A DNA stretch of 64,000 nt from Streptomyces sp. NBC_00582. Lineage in GTDB: Bacteria; Actinomycetota; Actinomycetes; Streptomycetales; Streptomycetaceae. This document shows, in pieces, positions 27,326 to 37,095 of the stretch. The position numbers and the translations under genes are program-made. The first letter of the stretch is position 1, and every line of letters starts with the position of its first letter. The stretch covers positions 6,820,001 to 6,884,000 of the forward strand of contig NZ_CP107772.1 of assembly GCF_036345155.1 (NCBI RefSeq), written 5' to 3'. The notes beneath the pieces were generated by a model. The model did no database searches. It was not told where the DNA came from and saw only the letters and a list, made by a program, of their open reading frames with translations.

Positions 27326-27919
27326 ATGGCCACCAGAACCGACGCCCCCACCCGCCGCGAGCAGATCCTCAAGGAGGCCGCGCGGCTGTTCGCCGAGCGC
27401 GGTTTCCACGGCGTCGGGGTCGACGAGATAGGAGCCGCGGTCGGGATCAGCGGCCCGGGTCTGTACCGGCACTTCCCGGGCAAGGACGCGATGCTCGCCG
27501 AGCTGCTGGTGGGCATCAGCGGCCAGCTCCTGACGGGCGCGAAGCGGCGTCTGGCGGAGGCCGACGGGGGATCGGCGGAGGTGGTCCTCGACTCGCTCAT
27601 CGAGGGGCACATCGACTTCGCGATCGACGACCGCCCCCTGATCACCCTGCACGACCGTGAGCTGGACCGCCTCCGCGACAGCGATCGCAAGCTGGTCCGC
27701 CAGCTCCAGCGGCAGTACGTCGAGCTGTGGGTGGAGGTGGTCCGCGAGATCTACCCGGCCCTCACCGAACCGGCGGCCCGCTCGGCCGTCCACTCCGTCT
27801 TCGGCCTGCTCAACTCCACCCCCCACCTGGCCCGCCCCGGCTCCGTCCCGGGCCGCACGACGACGGCGGCCCTGCTGCACCGGATGGCGCGGGGGGCGTT
27901 CGCGGCGGCGGGGGCCTGA
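27326..27919 (+). CDS. TetR-family regulator of the leucine-catabolism operon
   Basis: A 197-residue TetR-family repressor. The helix-turn-helix lies at about residues 10-55 (RREQILKEAARLFAERGFHGVGVDEIGAAVGISGPGLY is typical), with a helical ligand-binding domain after it. It is divergent from the carboxylase/lyase operon and separated from it by twin palindromic sites, so it is probably both its repressor and an autorepressor. The effector is likely an acyl-CoA intermediate, by analogy with similar regulators. A family A repeat starts 9 bp after the stop codon. Confidence 0.88.
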   Translation: MATRTDAPTRREQILKEAARLFAERGFHGVGVDEIGAAVGISGPGLYRHFPGKDAMLAELLVGISGQLLTGAKRRLAEADGGSAEVVLDSLIEGHIDFAIDDRPLITLHDRELDRLRDSDRKLVRQLQRQYVELWVEVVREIYPALTEPAARSAVHSVFGLLNSTPHLARPGSVPGRTTTAALLHRMARGAFAAAGA

Positions 27920-27928
27920 CCGGGGCGC

Positions 27929-28097
27929 CTAGGGGGTGTTTCGAAAGTCCTGTGCGGTGCCCGCGGTGTCCGGTGCGTGCTCTCGGCGTGCCGGACGAAA
28001 GCCCTCGTACTGGACGTACTTGGGGTTTCGGCCGGTGCGGCGCGAGTGCGTGCCGGGCGCCGCGGGTGCTGTGCGGGACTTTCGAAACACCCCCTAG
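27929..28097. repeat. Family A inverted-repeat element, full-length copy (MITE-like)
   Basis: A 169-bp element running from CTAG to CTAG, with terminal inverted repeats starting CTAGGGGGTGTTTCGAAAGT. Its interior is nearly identical to the copy at 56983-57152 in the opposite orientation. It encodes no protein. Flanks read C-TA at the left and TA-G at the right, consistent with insertion into CTAG and duplication of TA. It lies between the TetR gene and the next gene, where it would form a strong hairpin. Confidence 0.85.
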
Positions 28098-28228
28098 CCC
28101 GTCGGCGTGACGAGCGTTACGGGCGCAGCCCCCCGAAGCCTCTGGACGCCCCTCCCTACCCACCGGTACGGTAATCATCTGAGCAAGCGCTTAGGTACGA
28201 CCTTTTGAGCCAGGTGGAGGTGGCGGCG

Positions 28229-29386
28229 GTGCGCCGTACGGTGTTCAACGAGGATCACGAGGCGTTCCGGGAGACCCTCCGGGCCTTCATCGAGGCCGAG
28301 GTCGTCCCCGTCTACGACGAGTGGCTCGCCGCCGGCCAGGCGCCGCGCGACTTCTACTACAAGCTCGCCGAGCTCGGCGTCTTCGGCATCCGCGTCGACG
28401 AGGAGTACGGCGGCGCCGGCATCGACTCCTACAAGTTCGAGGCCGTCCTCTACGAGGAGACCGCCCGCGCCGGCATCACCTTCGGCGGCTCCGGCGTGCA
28501 CGTCCTGCTCGGCCTGCCGTACATCAAGCTCCTCGCCACCGACGAGCAGAAGAAGCGCTACCTGCCGAAGTTCGTCTCCGGCGAGGAGATGTGGGCCATC
28601 GCGATGACCGAGCCGGGCACCGGCTCCGACCTCGCCGGCATGCGCACCACCGCCAAGCTCTCCGAGGACGGCACCCACTACGTCCTCAACGGCGCCAAGA
28701 CCTTCATCACCGGCGGCGTCCACGCCGACCGCATGATCGTCTGCGCCCGCACCTCCGCGCCGACCGCCGAGGACCGCCGCCACGGCATCTCCCTCTTCGT
28801 CGTCGACACCAAGGCCGAGGGCTACTCCGTCGGCCGCAAGCTCGACAAGCTCGGCCTGAAGACCTCCGACACCGCCGAGCTGGCGTTCGTCGACGTCAAG
28901 ATCCCCGTCGAGGACCTCCTCGGCGAGGAGAACAAGGGCTTCTACTACCTCGGCCACAACCTGGCCTCCGAGCGCTGGGGCATCGCCTACGGCGCCTACG
29001 CCCAGGCCAAGGCCGCCATCAGGTTCGCCAAGGACTACGTGCAGCAGCGCACCGTCTTCGGCCAGACCGTCGCGTCCTTCCAGAACACCAAGTTCGAGCT
29101 GGCCGCCTGCCAGGCCGAGGTGGACGCCGCCGAGGCCGTCGTGGACCGCGCCACCGAGGCCCTGGACGCCGGCGAGCTGACCGCCGCCGAGGCCGCCTCC
29201 GCCAAGCTGTTCACCACCGAGGTCGCCCACCGCGTCATCGACCGCTGCCTCCAGCTCCACGGCGGCTACGGCTTCATGAACGAGTACCCGATCGCCCGCC
29301 TGTACGCCGACAACCGCGTCAACCGGATCTACGGCGGCACCAGCGAGATCATGAAGTCGATCATCGCCAAGGACATGGGTCTGTAG
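28229..29386 (+). CDS. Acyl-CoA dehydrogenase (short/medium-chain type)
   Basis: A 385-residue FAD enzyme of fatty-acid or branched-chain acyl-CoA oxidation. It contains MTEPGTGSDLAGMRTTA, CLQLHGGYGFMNEYPIARLY and a C-terminal YGGTSEIMKSIIAKDMGL, giving the complete family pattern. I chose the GTG at 28229 because GGAGG lies 8 bases before it; the frame reaches back to a TTG at 28205 with no good ribosome-binding site. It is followed 36 bp later by an acyl-CoA thioesterase gene on the same strand. Confidence 0.92.
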   Translation: MRRTVFNEDHEAFRETLRAFIEAEVVPVYDEWLAAGQAPRDFYYKLAELGVFGIRVDEEYGGAGIDSYKFEAVLYEETARAGITFGGSGVHVLLGLPYIKLLATDEQKKRYLPKFVSGEEMWAIAMTEPGTGSDLAGMRTTAKLSEDGTHYVLNGAKTFITGGVHADRMIVCARTSAPTAEDRRHGISLFVVDTKAEGYSVGRKLDKLGLKTSDTAELAFVDVKIPVEDLLGEENKGFYYLGHNLASERWGIAYGAYAQAKAAIRFAKDYVQQRTVFGQTVASFQNTKFELAACQAEVDAAEAVVDRATEALDAGELTAAEAASAKLFTTEVAHRVIDRCLQLHGGYGFMNEYPIARLYADNRVNRIYGGTSEIMKSIIAKDMGL

Positions 29387-29422
29387 GGTTCCGGCAACAA
29401 CCGGCTGCTACAACCAGACGCC

Positions 29423-30307
29423 ATGAGCCAGGCACTCCAGGATCTCCTCGATCTGCTCGACCTCGAGCAGATCGAGGAGAACATCTTCCGCGGCCGGTCC
29501 CGCTCCGCCGTCGTCCCCCGCGTCTTCGGGGGACAGGTGGCGGCGCAGGCGCTGGTCGCCGCCGGGCGCACGGTCCCCGCCGACCGGCACGCCCACTCCC
29601 TGCACGCGTACTTCCTGCGCATGGGCGACCCGGGCGCGCCCATCGTCTACAACGTCGAGCGGATCCGCGACGGCCGCTCCTTCACGACCCGCCGCGCGGT
29701 CGCCGTCCAGCACGGCCGGCCGATCTTCGCGCTGTCGGCGTCCTTCCAGTCGTACGAGGAGGGCCTCGACCACCAGGCCCCCATGCCGCCCGCCCCCGAC
29801 CCCGAGATGGTCCCCACCGGCCAGGAACGGCTGCGCGGCTACGACCATCTCGACCCGGCGATCGTCGAGCGGTTCCTCGAGGCCCGCGAGGCGATCGACC
29901 TGCGGTACGTCGACGACCCGCCCTACGGCAGGTTCGGCGAGCCGCGCGAACCGCACAGCCAGGTCTGGTTCCGCACCAACGGCAAGCTCGCCGACGACCC
30001 TCTCCTGCACGTCGTCCTCGCGACGTACGTCTCCGACATGACCCTCCTCGACTCCATCCTGCTCGCGCACGGGCGCGGCGGCTGGGCCGTCGGGGACGTC
30101 GTCGGGGCCTCCCTGGACCACGCGATGTGGTTCCACCGCCCGTTCCGCGCGGACGAGTGGCTGCTGTACGACCAGGAGTCGCCGTCCGCGTCCGGCGGGC
30201 GCGGCCTCGGCCAGGCCCGCATCTACACGCAGGACGGACGGCTCGCGGTCTCGGTGATCCAGGAGGGCGTGGTCCGCGTCCCGCGGGCCGGCGGTCAACC
30301 CGTCTGA
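29423..30307 (+). CDS. tesB: Acyl-CoA thioesterase II (TesB-like)
   Basis: A 294-residue double-hotdog thioesterase that hydrolyses acyl-CoA to free acid and CoA. It begins LQDLLDLLDLEQIEENIFRG and contains RVFGGQVAAQALVAAGRTV, HSLHAYFLRMGDP, and near the end ASLDHAMWFHRPFRADEWLLY with the catalytic Asp, followed by GRGLGQARIYTQDGRL. It is probably cotranscribed with the acyl-CoA dehydrogenase before it. Its last 13 bases overlap the convergent gene that follows. Confidence 0.93.
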   Translation: MSQALQDLLDLLDLEQIEENIFRGRSRSAVVPRVFGGQVAAQALVAAGRTVPADRHAHSLHAYFLRMGDPGAPIVYNVERIRDGRSFTTRRAVAVQHGRPIFALSASFQSYEEGLDHQAPMPPAPDPEMVPTGQERLRGYDHLDPAIVERFLEAREAIDLRYVDDPPYGRFGEPREPHSQVWFRTNGKLADDPLLHVVLATYVSDMTLLDSILLAHGRGGWAVGDVVGASLDHAMWFHRPFRADEWLLYDQESPSASGGRGLGQARIYTQDGRLAVSVIQEGVVRVPRAGGQPV

Positions 30308-31098
30308 CGCTCCCTGAGGCCGGCCTCCGCCAGCAGGTACGCGACCATCGGGTCGTAGTGGCGCGGGGTCGGCACATGGTCGTCGAGGGGGACCGCCACC
30401 TGTACGGTCCCCTCCGCCTCCGCGACGAACAGCGCCGGGTCGTTGCAGTCGGCGTAGCCGACGGAGTCCACGCCGTGCTGTCCCGCGTACCCCGCCCAGC
30501 CGTGGTCGGCGACCACCAGGTCGGGCAGCGGGCGGCCCTCCCGCTCCAGCGCGGTCAGGATCGCCTTCATCGGCTCTCCCGAGTGGGTGTGCCACAGGGT
30601 CGCCCCGTGCTCCAGCACCGCCACGTCCGCGACCTGCCAGACGTATCCCTCGTCCGTCTGCAGCCCGTCAGGGATCACCACGATCTCGCAGCCGGCCGTG
30701 CGCAGCGCGGCGGCGGTGGCGTGGTGCACGTCCAGCAGACCGCCCGGGTGACCGGTGGCGCACAGCACCCGCTGACGCCCCTCGGCGGCCTTGCGCAGCC
30801 GCGCCGCCATCCGGTCCAGGCCGTCGACGGTCAGCTCGGGGTCGATGGTGTCCTGGCCGTACCGGTACTCGGGGTCGTCGTTGACACCCACCCGCTCCGC
30901 CATCACCGCGAGCACGTCCTGCTCGTCCGTCCAGCGGTCGCCGAGGTCCAGGCCGAACCAGTAGTTGCGGTTGCCGTTGGCGAGCTGGCGGTAGTGGGAG
31001 AGGTTGTTCTCGCGCGGCGTGGCGACCTCACCCGCGATACGGGTTCTGACGAGGTGGTCGACGAGTTCGGCGCGGCTGGGGGTCCCGGGTATCGGCAT
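30295..31098 (-). CDS. Conserved actinobacterial protein, phosphatase-like annotation
   Basis: A 267-residue cytoplasmic protein. Visible conserved-looking stretches are TPRENNLSHYRQLANGNRNY, LCATGHPGGLLDVHHATA, WHTHSGEPMKAIL and VVADHGWAGYAGQHGVDSVG. Similar Streptomyces proteins are often annotated as phosphatases, but I see no motif that proves this. Of the ATGs at 31098 and 31107 I prefer 31098, which follows GGGGACC. It overlaps tesB tail to tail by 13 bases. Confidence 0.65.
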   Translation of the reverse strand: MPIPGTPSRAELVDHLVRTRIAGEVATPRENNLSHYRQLANGNRNYWFGLDLGDRWTDEQDVLAVMAERVGVNDDPEYRYGQDTIDPELTVDGLDRMAARLRKAAEGRQRVLCATGHPGGLLDVHHATAAALRTAGCEIVVIPDGLQTDEGYVWQVADVAVLEHGATLWHTHSGEPMKAILTALEREGRPLPDLVVADHGWAGYAGQHGVDSVGYADCNDPALFVAEAEGTVQVAVPLDDHVPTPRHYDPMVAYLLAEAGLRERQTG

Positions 31099-31160
31099 GG
31101 TCCCCATTGTGGGGCAGCGGACTGTGGCCGTCGTCACCGTTCCGGGCGCTGGGACATGCG

Positions 31161-32666
31161 TCACTGGTCGATCACGCGCAGGGCGAACCACAGCTCCATG
31201 CGGACGTCCGGGTCGTCCAGATCCGTCCCGAGGAGGGCGGCGCACCGGGCCATGCGCTGGCGGACGGTGTTGCGGTGCACGGACAGGGCGACGGCGGTCC
31301 TGTCCCAGCTTCCATGGAGGGAGAGCCAGGTGCGGAGGGTCTCCTTCAGGGCGGGGGTGTCGCCGAGAGGGGCGAGGAGGGCGCGGGCGTCCTCCGGGGG
31401 GAGCAGGGAGGCGAAGGACCTGTGGGGGGAGTGGCGGGCGAGAGGGGTGCGGGTCGCGCGGGCGCGGGCCAGGGCGCGGGACGCTTGCGCGTCGGCTGTG
31501 GCGAGGTGGTGTGCGGGCACCTCGTCACTGACGCCGAAGGTCCAGTCGGGGTGGGGTCCGGGAGTGCGGTCGGCCGGTACGAGGACGCGGACGACGTCGG
31601 CTCGGAGGTCCACCAAGGGGGAGCCGAGGGAAGCGGCCAGGGTGGTGACGGCGAGCCGGTCGGGCGGTTGCGGGTGCGTTGTGGCCGCTCGCGCGGTTCC
31701 CCGCGCCCCTGGGCGGGGGTGCTCCCGTCGGCCGGAAGGTGAGGCGTGGACGACGAGCCATCGGTCGCCCGTGGCCAGGAGGGGCGTCACCTCCTCCGGT
31801 GTCGCCCCCAGGAGCAGGCGTACGAGGGCCGAGGTGCGGGCCGTTGCCGAGCCCGTCTCCTGGGTGCCGGTCAGGAGCGTCAGGAGGACCGCCGCGACGG
31901 AGGCGATGGTGTGGTCGCCCGGTTCGTGGGTGGGGGTGGCGACGGTCAGGACGAAGTCGTGGCTCAGCGCGTAGGCCGTGAGGTGGGCGCCCGTGGGAGT
32001 GGTGTCGCTGGCGGTGCTGGAGCCGCGGGCGGTGAGCCGGTGGGCGAGGGCGGAGAGGGCGTCGTCGGTGTCCGCGGCCGGGCCCGCCGTCGCGATCTGC
32101 GTGCCCTCAGGGCCGTAGAGCACCGCCCTGCCCCCGATCCGAGAGGCCAGCCGGCGCAGGACGGAGGGGACCGGGTCGGGGCGGGCGGCGGCGGAGGCGA
32201 GGCTCTGCTGGGCCTCCGTCACCCGGCGCAGCTCGGCCGTGCGGGCCCGCTCCATCAGCTGCCAGACCGCCCGGGCCACGGTCGCGAACGTGGTGCGGGG
32301 CGGGACCTCGACGAGGGGGAGGCCGTGTGTCTCGCAGGCAGCGACCAGGGCACGCGGCACCGTGTCGTGCACCGGGGCCACACCGAAGCCGAGGGCCGCG
32401 CCGCCCCCCGCCACGATCCGGGCCACGTAGTCGTCGAAGTAGGTGCCCGATCCGGCCGCCTCCGGGATGTGGACCCCGGCCGTCAGCAGCAGCTCGCCGC
32501 CCAGCAGATACGGGTACGGGTCGGCCATCTCCGAGGTGTGCGCCCCGTGCAGGACCGTGTCGGCGTCGGCGGGCCCGGCGATCTGCCGCAGGGCCAGATC
32601 ATCGCGGGCCAGCAGTGCGGCGAGGGGGACCGGTGGGGTGAGGGGGACCGCGGGCTTCTCGGACAT
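31161..32666 (-). CDS. PucR-family transcriptional regulator
   Basis: A 501-residue regulator. The N-terminal PucR-like sensor domain (about residues 12-130) is followed by a GGDEF-like/CdaR central region, and the C-terminal PucR helix-turn-helix is clear: [36 protein letters not shown]. Such proteins control purine, amino-acid or polyamine use. The ATG at 32666 follows GGAGGG; a second ATG at 32684 is possible. It is divergent from the agmatinase-like gene, which it probably regulates. Confidence 0.88.
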   Translation of the reverse strand: MSEKPAVPLTPPVPLAALLARDDLALRQIAGPADADTVLHGAHTSEMADPYPYLLGGELLLTAGVHIPEAAGSGTYFDDYVARIVAGGGAALGFGVAPVHDTVPRALVAACETHGLPLVEVPPRTTFATVARAVWQLMERARTAELRRVTEAQQSLASAAARPDPVPSVLRRLASRIGGRAVLYGPEGTQIATAGPAADTDDALSALAHRLTARGSSTASDTTPTGAHLTAYALSHDFVLTVATPTHEPGDHTIASVAAVLLTLLTGTQETGSATARTSALVRLLLGATPEEVTPLLATGDRWLVVHASPSGRREHPRPGARGTARAATTHPQPPDRLAVTTLAASLGSPLVDLRADVVRVLVPADRTPGPHPDWTFGVSDEVPAHHLATADAQASRALARARATRTPLARHSPHRSFASLLPPEDARALLAPLGDTPALKETLRTWLSLHGSWDRTAVALSVHRNTVRQRMARCAALLGTDLDDPDVRMELWFALRVIDQ

Positions 32667-32777
32667 GGTGTGCGTTCCCTCCATTTCCTGGACGCCGTAT
32701 GGATGAAACGTACGCTTCGCAGCCGTCGGTCGGCCACCTACCGTGGAGGCACCCCCCAGGAAAGAAGGCATGTGACC

Positions 32778-33746
32778 ATGAGCGGCAACGACACGCCCCG
32801 CGGCCCCGTCGACTCCTCCCGCGTCCCGCGGTACGCCGGTCCCGCGACCTTCGCCCGGCTGCCCCGCCTCGACGAGGTCGGCCGCGCCGACGTGGCCGTG
32901 GTCGGGGTGCCGTTCGACTCGGGTGTCTCGTACCGGCCGGGCGCCCGCTTCGGCGGCAACGCGATCCGTGAGGCGTCCCGGCTGCTGCGGCCGTACAACC
33001 CCGCGCAGGACGCCTCCCCGTTCGCCCTCGCGCAGGTCGCGGACGGCGGGGACATCGCCGTGAACCCGTTCAACATCAACGAGGCCGTCGAGACGGTCGA
33101 GGCCGCGGCGGACGAGCTGCTCGGCACCGGCGCCCGGCTGATGACCCTGGGCGGCGACCACACCATCGCGCTGCCCCTGCTGCGGTCCGTGGCGAAGAGG
33201 CACGGCCCGGTCGCGCTGCTCCACTTCGACGCCCACCTCGACACCTGGGACACCTACTTCGGGGCCGAGTACACGCACGGCACCCCGTTCCGCCGGGCCG
33301 TGGAGGAGGGCATCCTCGACACCGAGGCCCTCTCGCACGTCGGCACCCGCGGCCCGCTGTACGGCAAGCAGGACCTCACCGACGACGAGAAGATGGGCTT
33401 CGGCATCGTCACCTCCGCCGACATCTACCGGCGCGGCGCCGACGAGGTCGCCGACCAGCTCCGGCAGCGCATCGGCGACCGGCCGCTGTACATCTCCATC
33501 GACATCGACTGCCTGGACCCGGCGCACGCCCCCGGCACCGGAACCCCGGAGGCCGGCGGCATGACCTCCCGCGAGCTCCTGGAGATCCTGCGCGGGCTCG
33601 CCTCCTGCAACCTGGTCTCCGCCGACGTCGTCGAGGTGGCGCCCGCGTACGATCACGCGGAGATCACGTCGGTGGCCGCGTCCCACACGGCGTACGAACT
33701 GACGACCATCATGTCCCGGCAGATCGCGGAGGCTCGCGCGCAGTGA
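32778..33746 (+). CDS. speB: Agmatinase/guanidino-acid ureohydrolase
   Basis: A 322-residue arginase-fold ureohydrolase with its Mn-binding motifs intact: [17 protein letters not shown] and [19 protein letters not shown]. It removes urea from agmatine or a related guanidino compound. The ATG at 32778 is in frame with homology, and a GTG six bases earlier is an alternative. Its stop overlaps the start of a ThDP-enzyme gene (GTGA), so the two are translated together. Substrate choice between agmatine and guanidinobutyrate or guanidinopropionate is open. Confidence 0.88.
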   Translation: MSGNDTPRGPVDSSRVPRYAGPATFARLPRLDEVGRADVAVVGVPFDSGVSYRPGARFGGNAIREASRLLRPYNPAQDASPFALAQVADGGDIAVNPFNINEAVETVEAAADELLGTGARLMTLGGDHTIALPLLRSVAKRHGPVALLHFDAHLDTWDTYFGAEYTHGTPFRRAVEEGILDTEALSHVGTRGPLYGKQDLTDDEKMGFGIVTSADIYRRGADEVADQLRQRIGDRPLYISIDIDCLDPAHAPGTGTPEAGGMTSRELLEILRGLASCNLVSADVVEVAPAYDHAEITSVAASHTAYELTTIMSRQIAEARAQ

Positions 33747-35428
33747 CCCACGACCACGACCTGGTGCTCCGCCCGACGGCCGCGCAGACGAAGGCCGCGC
33801 TCGATCCGCCGCCCGGCCGGATCGGCGGAGACCTCGTCGTGGAGACCCTGGCCGCGCTGGGCGCGACCACGGTCTTCGGGCTGCCCGGCCAGCACGCGCT
33901 GGGCGTGTTCGACGCCCTGCGCCGCTCCTCCCTGCGCTACCTCGGCCTGCGGGTGGAGAACAACGCGGGCTTCGCGGCGGACGCCTACGGCCGGATCACC
34001 GGGGAGGCCGCCCCGCTGCTGCTGTCCACCGGCCCGGGCGCGCTGACCTCGCTCGCGGCGCTGCACGAGGCGGCCTCCGCCTCGGCGCCCGTGCTGGCGA
34101 TCAGCAGCCAGATCCCGACGGCGGGCCTGGGCGGCGGCCGCCACGGCTATCTGCACGAACTCCCCGACCAGGCCGCCTCCTTCCGGGGCGTGGCGAAGTC
34201 GGTCCACACGGTCCGCACCCCGTCGCAGATCCCCTCGGCGATCGCGGCGGCCTGGACGTCGGCGCTGACGGCCCCGCACGGCCCGGTGTGGGTGGAGATC
34301 CCCCAGGACGTGCTCCTCGCCGAGACGGCGATCCCGGTGGTGACCGGCGTGGACGCCTTCCCCGACGACCTGCCGCCCCGCCCCGAACTGACCGCGGTGG
34401 CCGCCGATCTGCTCTCCCGTGCCGCTCGGCCGGCGATCATCGCGGGCGGGGGAGTGGTCCGCGCGGACGCGTCCGGCAAACTGCGACAGCTCGCCGAGCG
34501 GCTCGCGGCCCCCGTCGTCACGACCTTCGGCGGCAAGGGCGCCTTCCCCTGGACGCACCCCCTGTCCCTCCAGTCCTGGCTGGAGGACCGCCACACCACG
34601 GACTTCCTGGAGGACGCCGACGTCCTGCTCGTCGTCGGCTCGGGCCTCGGCGAACTCTCCTCGAACTACCACACGTTCAGCCCGCGCGGCCGGGTGATCC
34701 AGATCGAGGCCGACCTCGGCAAACTGGAGTCCAACCACCCGGCCCTCGGCATCCACGCCGACGCCCGACTGGCCCTCCAGGCCCTGCTGGAGACGGTGAC
34801 CCCCCGCGAGGACCCCGAGGCCCCGGCCCGCGTACGAGCCCTGCTGTCCCGCGTCCGCGAACGCCTCGCGGCGCAGGAACTCACCCTGGAACAGGCCCTG
34901 CTGACGTCGATCCGCGCGGCCCTGCCCGCCGACTCGCCGTCCTTCTGGGACATGACGATCCTGTCCTACTGGGCCTGGTCCGCCTTCGACCCCGAGGGCC
35001 CCAACACCATGCACTCCGCCCAGGGCGCCGGCGGCCTCGGCTACGCCTTCCCCGCGGCCCTCGGCGCGGCCGCCGCCGACCCGTCCCGCCCGGTCCTTGC
35101 GGTCTCCGGCGACGGCGGCGCCCTCTACTCGATCGCCGAACTGGCCACGGCCAGGCAGGAGAACCTCCCCGTCACCTGGCTCATCGTCGACGACGGCGGC
35201 TACGGCATCCTCCGCGAGTACATGACCGACGCCTTCGGCACCCCCACCGGGACGGAACTGACGCGCCCGGACTATGTGGCCCTCGCGGAGTCCTTCGGCG
35301 TACCGGGCGTACGGACCTCCCCGGAAACCCTGGAGGCGGACCTGGCCGAGGCCCTGTCGGCGCCGGGCCCCTCGGTGGTCGTACTCCCGGCCCTGCTGCG
35401 GATGTTCGCGCCCACGCACCTCGGCTGA
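33743..35428 (+). CDS. Thiamine diphosphate-dependent enzyme (acetolactate synthase-like)
   Basis: A 561-residue protein with the three-domain ThDP layout. The N-terminal PYR domain contains [15 protein letters not shown] and the catalytic Glu in [16 protein letters not shown], a central domain contains [18 protein letters not shown], and the C-terminal PP domain has the Mg/ThDP motif [16 protein letters not shown] with a downstream DDGGYG. It is coupled to the agmatinase-like gene by a 4-base overlap, so a shared pathway is likely. Acetolactate synthesis itself is unlikely because no regulatory subunit is near. Confidence 0.87.
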   Translation: MTHDHDLVLRPTAAQTKAALDPPPGRIGGDLVVETLAALGATTVFGLPGQHALGVFDALRRSSLRYLGLRVENNAGFAADAYGRITGEAAPLLLSTGPGALTSLAALHEAASASAPVLAISSQIPTAGLGGGRHGYLHELPDQAASFRGVAKSVHTVRTPSQIPSAIAAAWTSALTAPHGPVWVEIPQDVLLAETAIPVVTGVDAFPDDLPPRPELTAVAADLLSRAARPAIIAGGGVVRADASGKLRQLAERLAAPVVTTFGGKGAFPWTHPLSLQSWLEDRHTTDFLEDADVLLVVGSGLGELSSNYHTFSPRGRVIQIEADLGKLESNHPALGIHADARLALQALLETVTPREDPEAPARVRALLSRVRERLAAQELTLEQALLTSIRAALPADSPSFWDMTILSYWAWSAFDPEGPNTMHSAQGAGGLGYAFPAALGAAAADPSRPVLAVSGDGGALYSIAELATARQENLPVTWLIVDDGGYGILREYMTDAFGTPTGTELTRPDYVALAESFGVPGVRTSPETLEADLAEALSAPGPSVVVLPALLRMFAPTHLG

Positions 35429-35443
35429 GGCATCCTGGGGGGC

Positions 35444-36319
35444 ATGGAATGGGCTGAACTCTCGGTCGCTGACGTACCGGCCGTCGTGGACCTCGCCGTC
35501 CGCTGCGCGGCTGTGGACGGCGCGCTCTCGGCCACCACCTCACCCGGATTCCTCGGGAGGCGGTACGCGGGCGAGGGCGTGACCGCCGTCGGCGTCTTCC
35601 ACGACGGCCTGTTGATCGCCTCGGGCTCCGTGCGGGAAACGGGCGGATCGACGGTGGTGACCGGCCAGGTCGATCCGCACCGTCGCGGCCGGGGGCTCGG
35701 CACCGCGCTCCTCGACCGCCTCCTGGAGACGGCCCGGCGCCGAGCCGGCGGCCTCCGGGTGGAGACGGAGTCCCTGACACCCGCAGCCGACGTCCTGTTC
35801 ACCTCACGGGGCCTGCGCCGGACGTTCGCGGAGGACGTCATGCGCCGCGACCTGCGCGCCCCCTTCCCCGAGGCGGCGTTTCCGGCCGGGGTCGAGGTCG
35901 AGGAGTGGAACGACACGAACCGGGCGGACTTCTTCGAGGCCTACGCCTCGTCGTTCGCCGACCGCCCCGGCTTCCCCGGCTGGTCCCGGGACCACTGGAC
36001 CGACTGGACGGCGGGAGACGACGACTTCCGCCCTCCGTACTCCCTCCTGGCCCGCTCCGCCGACGGCTCCGCGCTCGGCTTCGTCACCTGCGCCCGGGAC
36101 TTCCTGATCCAGGTGGGCGCGGTTCCGTCCTGGCGCCACCGCGGCCTCGGCCGCGCCCTCGCGGTCACCGCCCTGACCCGGATGAGGGACGCCGGTGAGC
36201 CCGAGGTCTTCCTCGACGTCAACCTGAACAACCCCGCGTCCGCCACCCTCTTCCGGGGCCTCGGCTTCACACCCGTCGCCCGGAGAGCCCGCTACGAACT
36301 CCTCCGGGACGTCGGCTGA
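35444..36319 (+). CDS. Tandem GNAT-fold N-acetyltransferase
   Basis: A 291-residue protein with two GNAT modules: the first (about residues 1-130) has VTGQVDPHRRGRGLGTALLDRLLE as acetyl-CoA loop, and the second (about 145-291) has VGAVPSWRHRGLGRALAVTALTRM. Double-GNAT proteins of this layout include mycothiol synthase-like enzymes and many of unknown substrate. It starts 15 bp after the ThDP gene and may be cotranscribed, but nothing shows its acceptor. Confidence 0.82.
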   Translation: MEWAELSVADVPAVVDLAVRCAAVDGALSATTSPGFLGRRYAGEGVTAVGVFHDGLLIASGSVRETGGSTVVTGQVDPHRRGRGLGTALLDRLLETARRRAGGLRVETESLTPAADVLFTSRGLRRTFAEDVMRRDLRAPFPEAAFPAGVEVEEWNDTNRADFFEAYASSFADRPGFPGWSRDHWTDWTAGDDDFRPPYSLLARSADGSALGFVTCARDFLIQVGAVPSWRHRGLGRALAVTALTRMRDAGEPEVFLDVNLNNPASATLFRGLGFTPVARRARYELLRDVG

Positions 36320-36338
36320 GAAGTGCACGGCCGCGGTA

Positions 36339-36944
36339 TCAGCAGAACCAGAAGAAGATCGTGTCGTCCCTGCGCCCCAGCCGCCGCGCCGTCTCCCACT
36401 CCTCCGCCTCGAACCGCATCAGCTCGGCGAACCTCCCCGCCGTCTCCGTGAACTCACGGTCCAGATGGTTCAGCACCCTCTCGTACGCCTCCGCCAGCAG
36501 CGCCGCACGCTGCGCCGGCAGCACCCCGATCTGCGGCACCGCGTCCCCCGGGTGCGGCAGCCGCAGCGGCGGGCCGCTGAACAGGAAGGTCGCGGGCAGG
36601 ACCTCCCGGGGGACGCCGTGCCGGGCGAGCTCGCTGTCCAGCGCGAAGAACCAGGACGGCCGCCGCCACATCCCGAGGTCCGTGGGGTCGGAGAAGTGCG
36701 GGGCGACGGCCTCATGGAAGGCGTACGTGTACGCGGGACACAGCTCCGCGCTGGGCGCACCGCCCGCGACGAGCTCCTCCAGGGCGCGGCTCACCGACAC
36801 CTCCAGGGCGATGCCCTGCTCCCGCAGCCGCGCGTCGGTCTTCTCGCACCGCTCACGCACGAGGGTGAGCATGCGCTCCTGCTCCTGCGTCCGCTCCACC
36901 GCGGTGAGCAGCCGGATCACACCCCGCATGTCACCGGTGCTCAT
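36339..36944 (-). CDS. Hypothetical protein, about 201 residues
   Basis: A cytoplasmic protein I do not recognise. It is helical and charged, with WRRPSWFFALDSELARHGVPREVLPATFLFSGPPLRLPHPGD in the middle and a C-terminus RRDDTIFFWFC. I placed the start at the ATG at 36944 (MSTGDMRGVIRLL), where the sequence becomes protein-like; the frame is open to 37055. Patterns such as the acidic and aromatic residues near the C-terminus recall Streptomyces proteins of unknown function. Neighbours give no hint. Confidence 0.55.
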   Translation of the reverse strand: MSTGDMRGVIRLLTAVERTQEQERMLTLVRERCEKTDARLREQGIALEVSVSRALEELVAGGAPSAELCPAYTYAFHEAVAPHFSDPTDLGMWRRPSWFFALDSELARHGVPREVLPATFLFSGPPLRLPHPGDAVPQIGVLPAQRAALLAEAYERVLNHLDREFTETAGRFAELMRFEAEEWETARRLGRRDDTIFFWFC

Positions 36945-37033
36945 CTCCAGGCAGTTGCCCACTGGTTCGTCCTCCCCGCTCCCACGCCGGCCCTGGCGAT
37001 CATCATGACCATGATCCACCAAGTCGCCCATGA

Positions 37034-37072
37034 CACAGGGCCCTCCCGGGAACACTCCGGGAGGGCCCTGTG
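37034..37072 (-). terminator. Strong hairpin after the secreted nuclease gene
   Basis: A perfect 16-bp inverted repeat (CACAGGGCCCTCCCGG with CCGGGAGGGCCCTGTG, 7-base loop), starting 23 bases beyond the nuclease stop on the minus strand. Confidence 0.7.
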
Positions 37073-37095
37073 GTGGGGCTGTGGGACGCGGTGGC

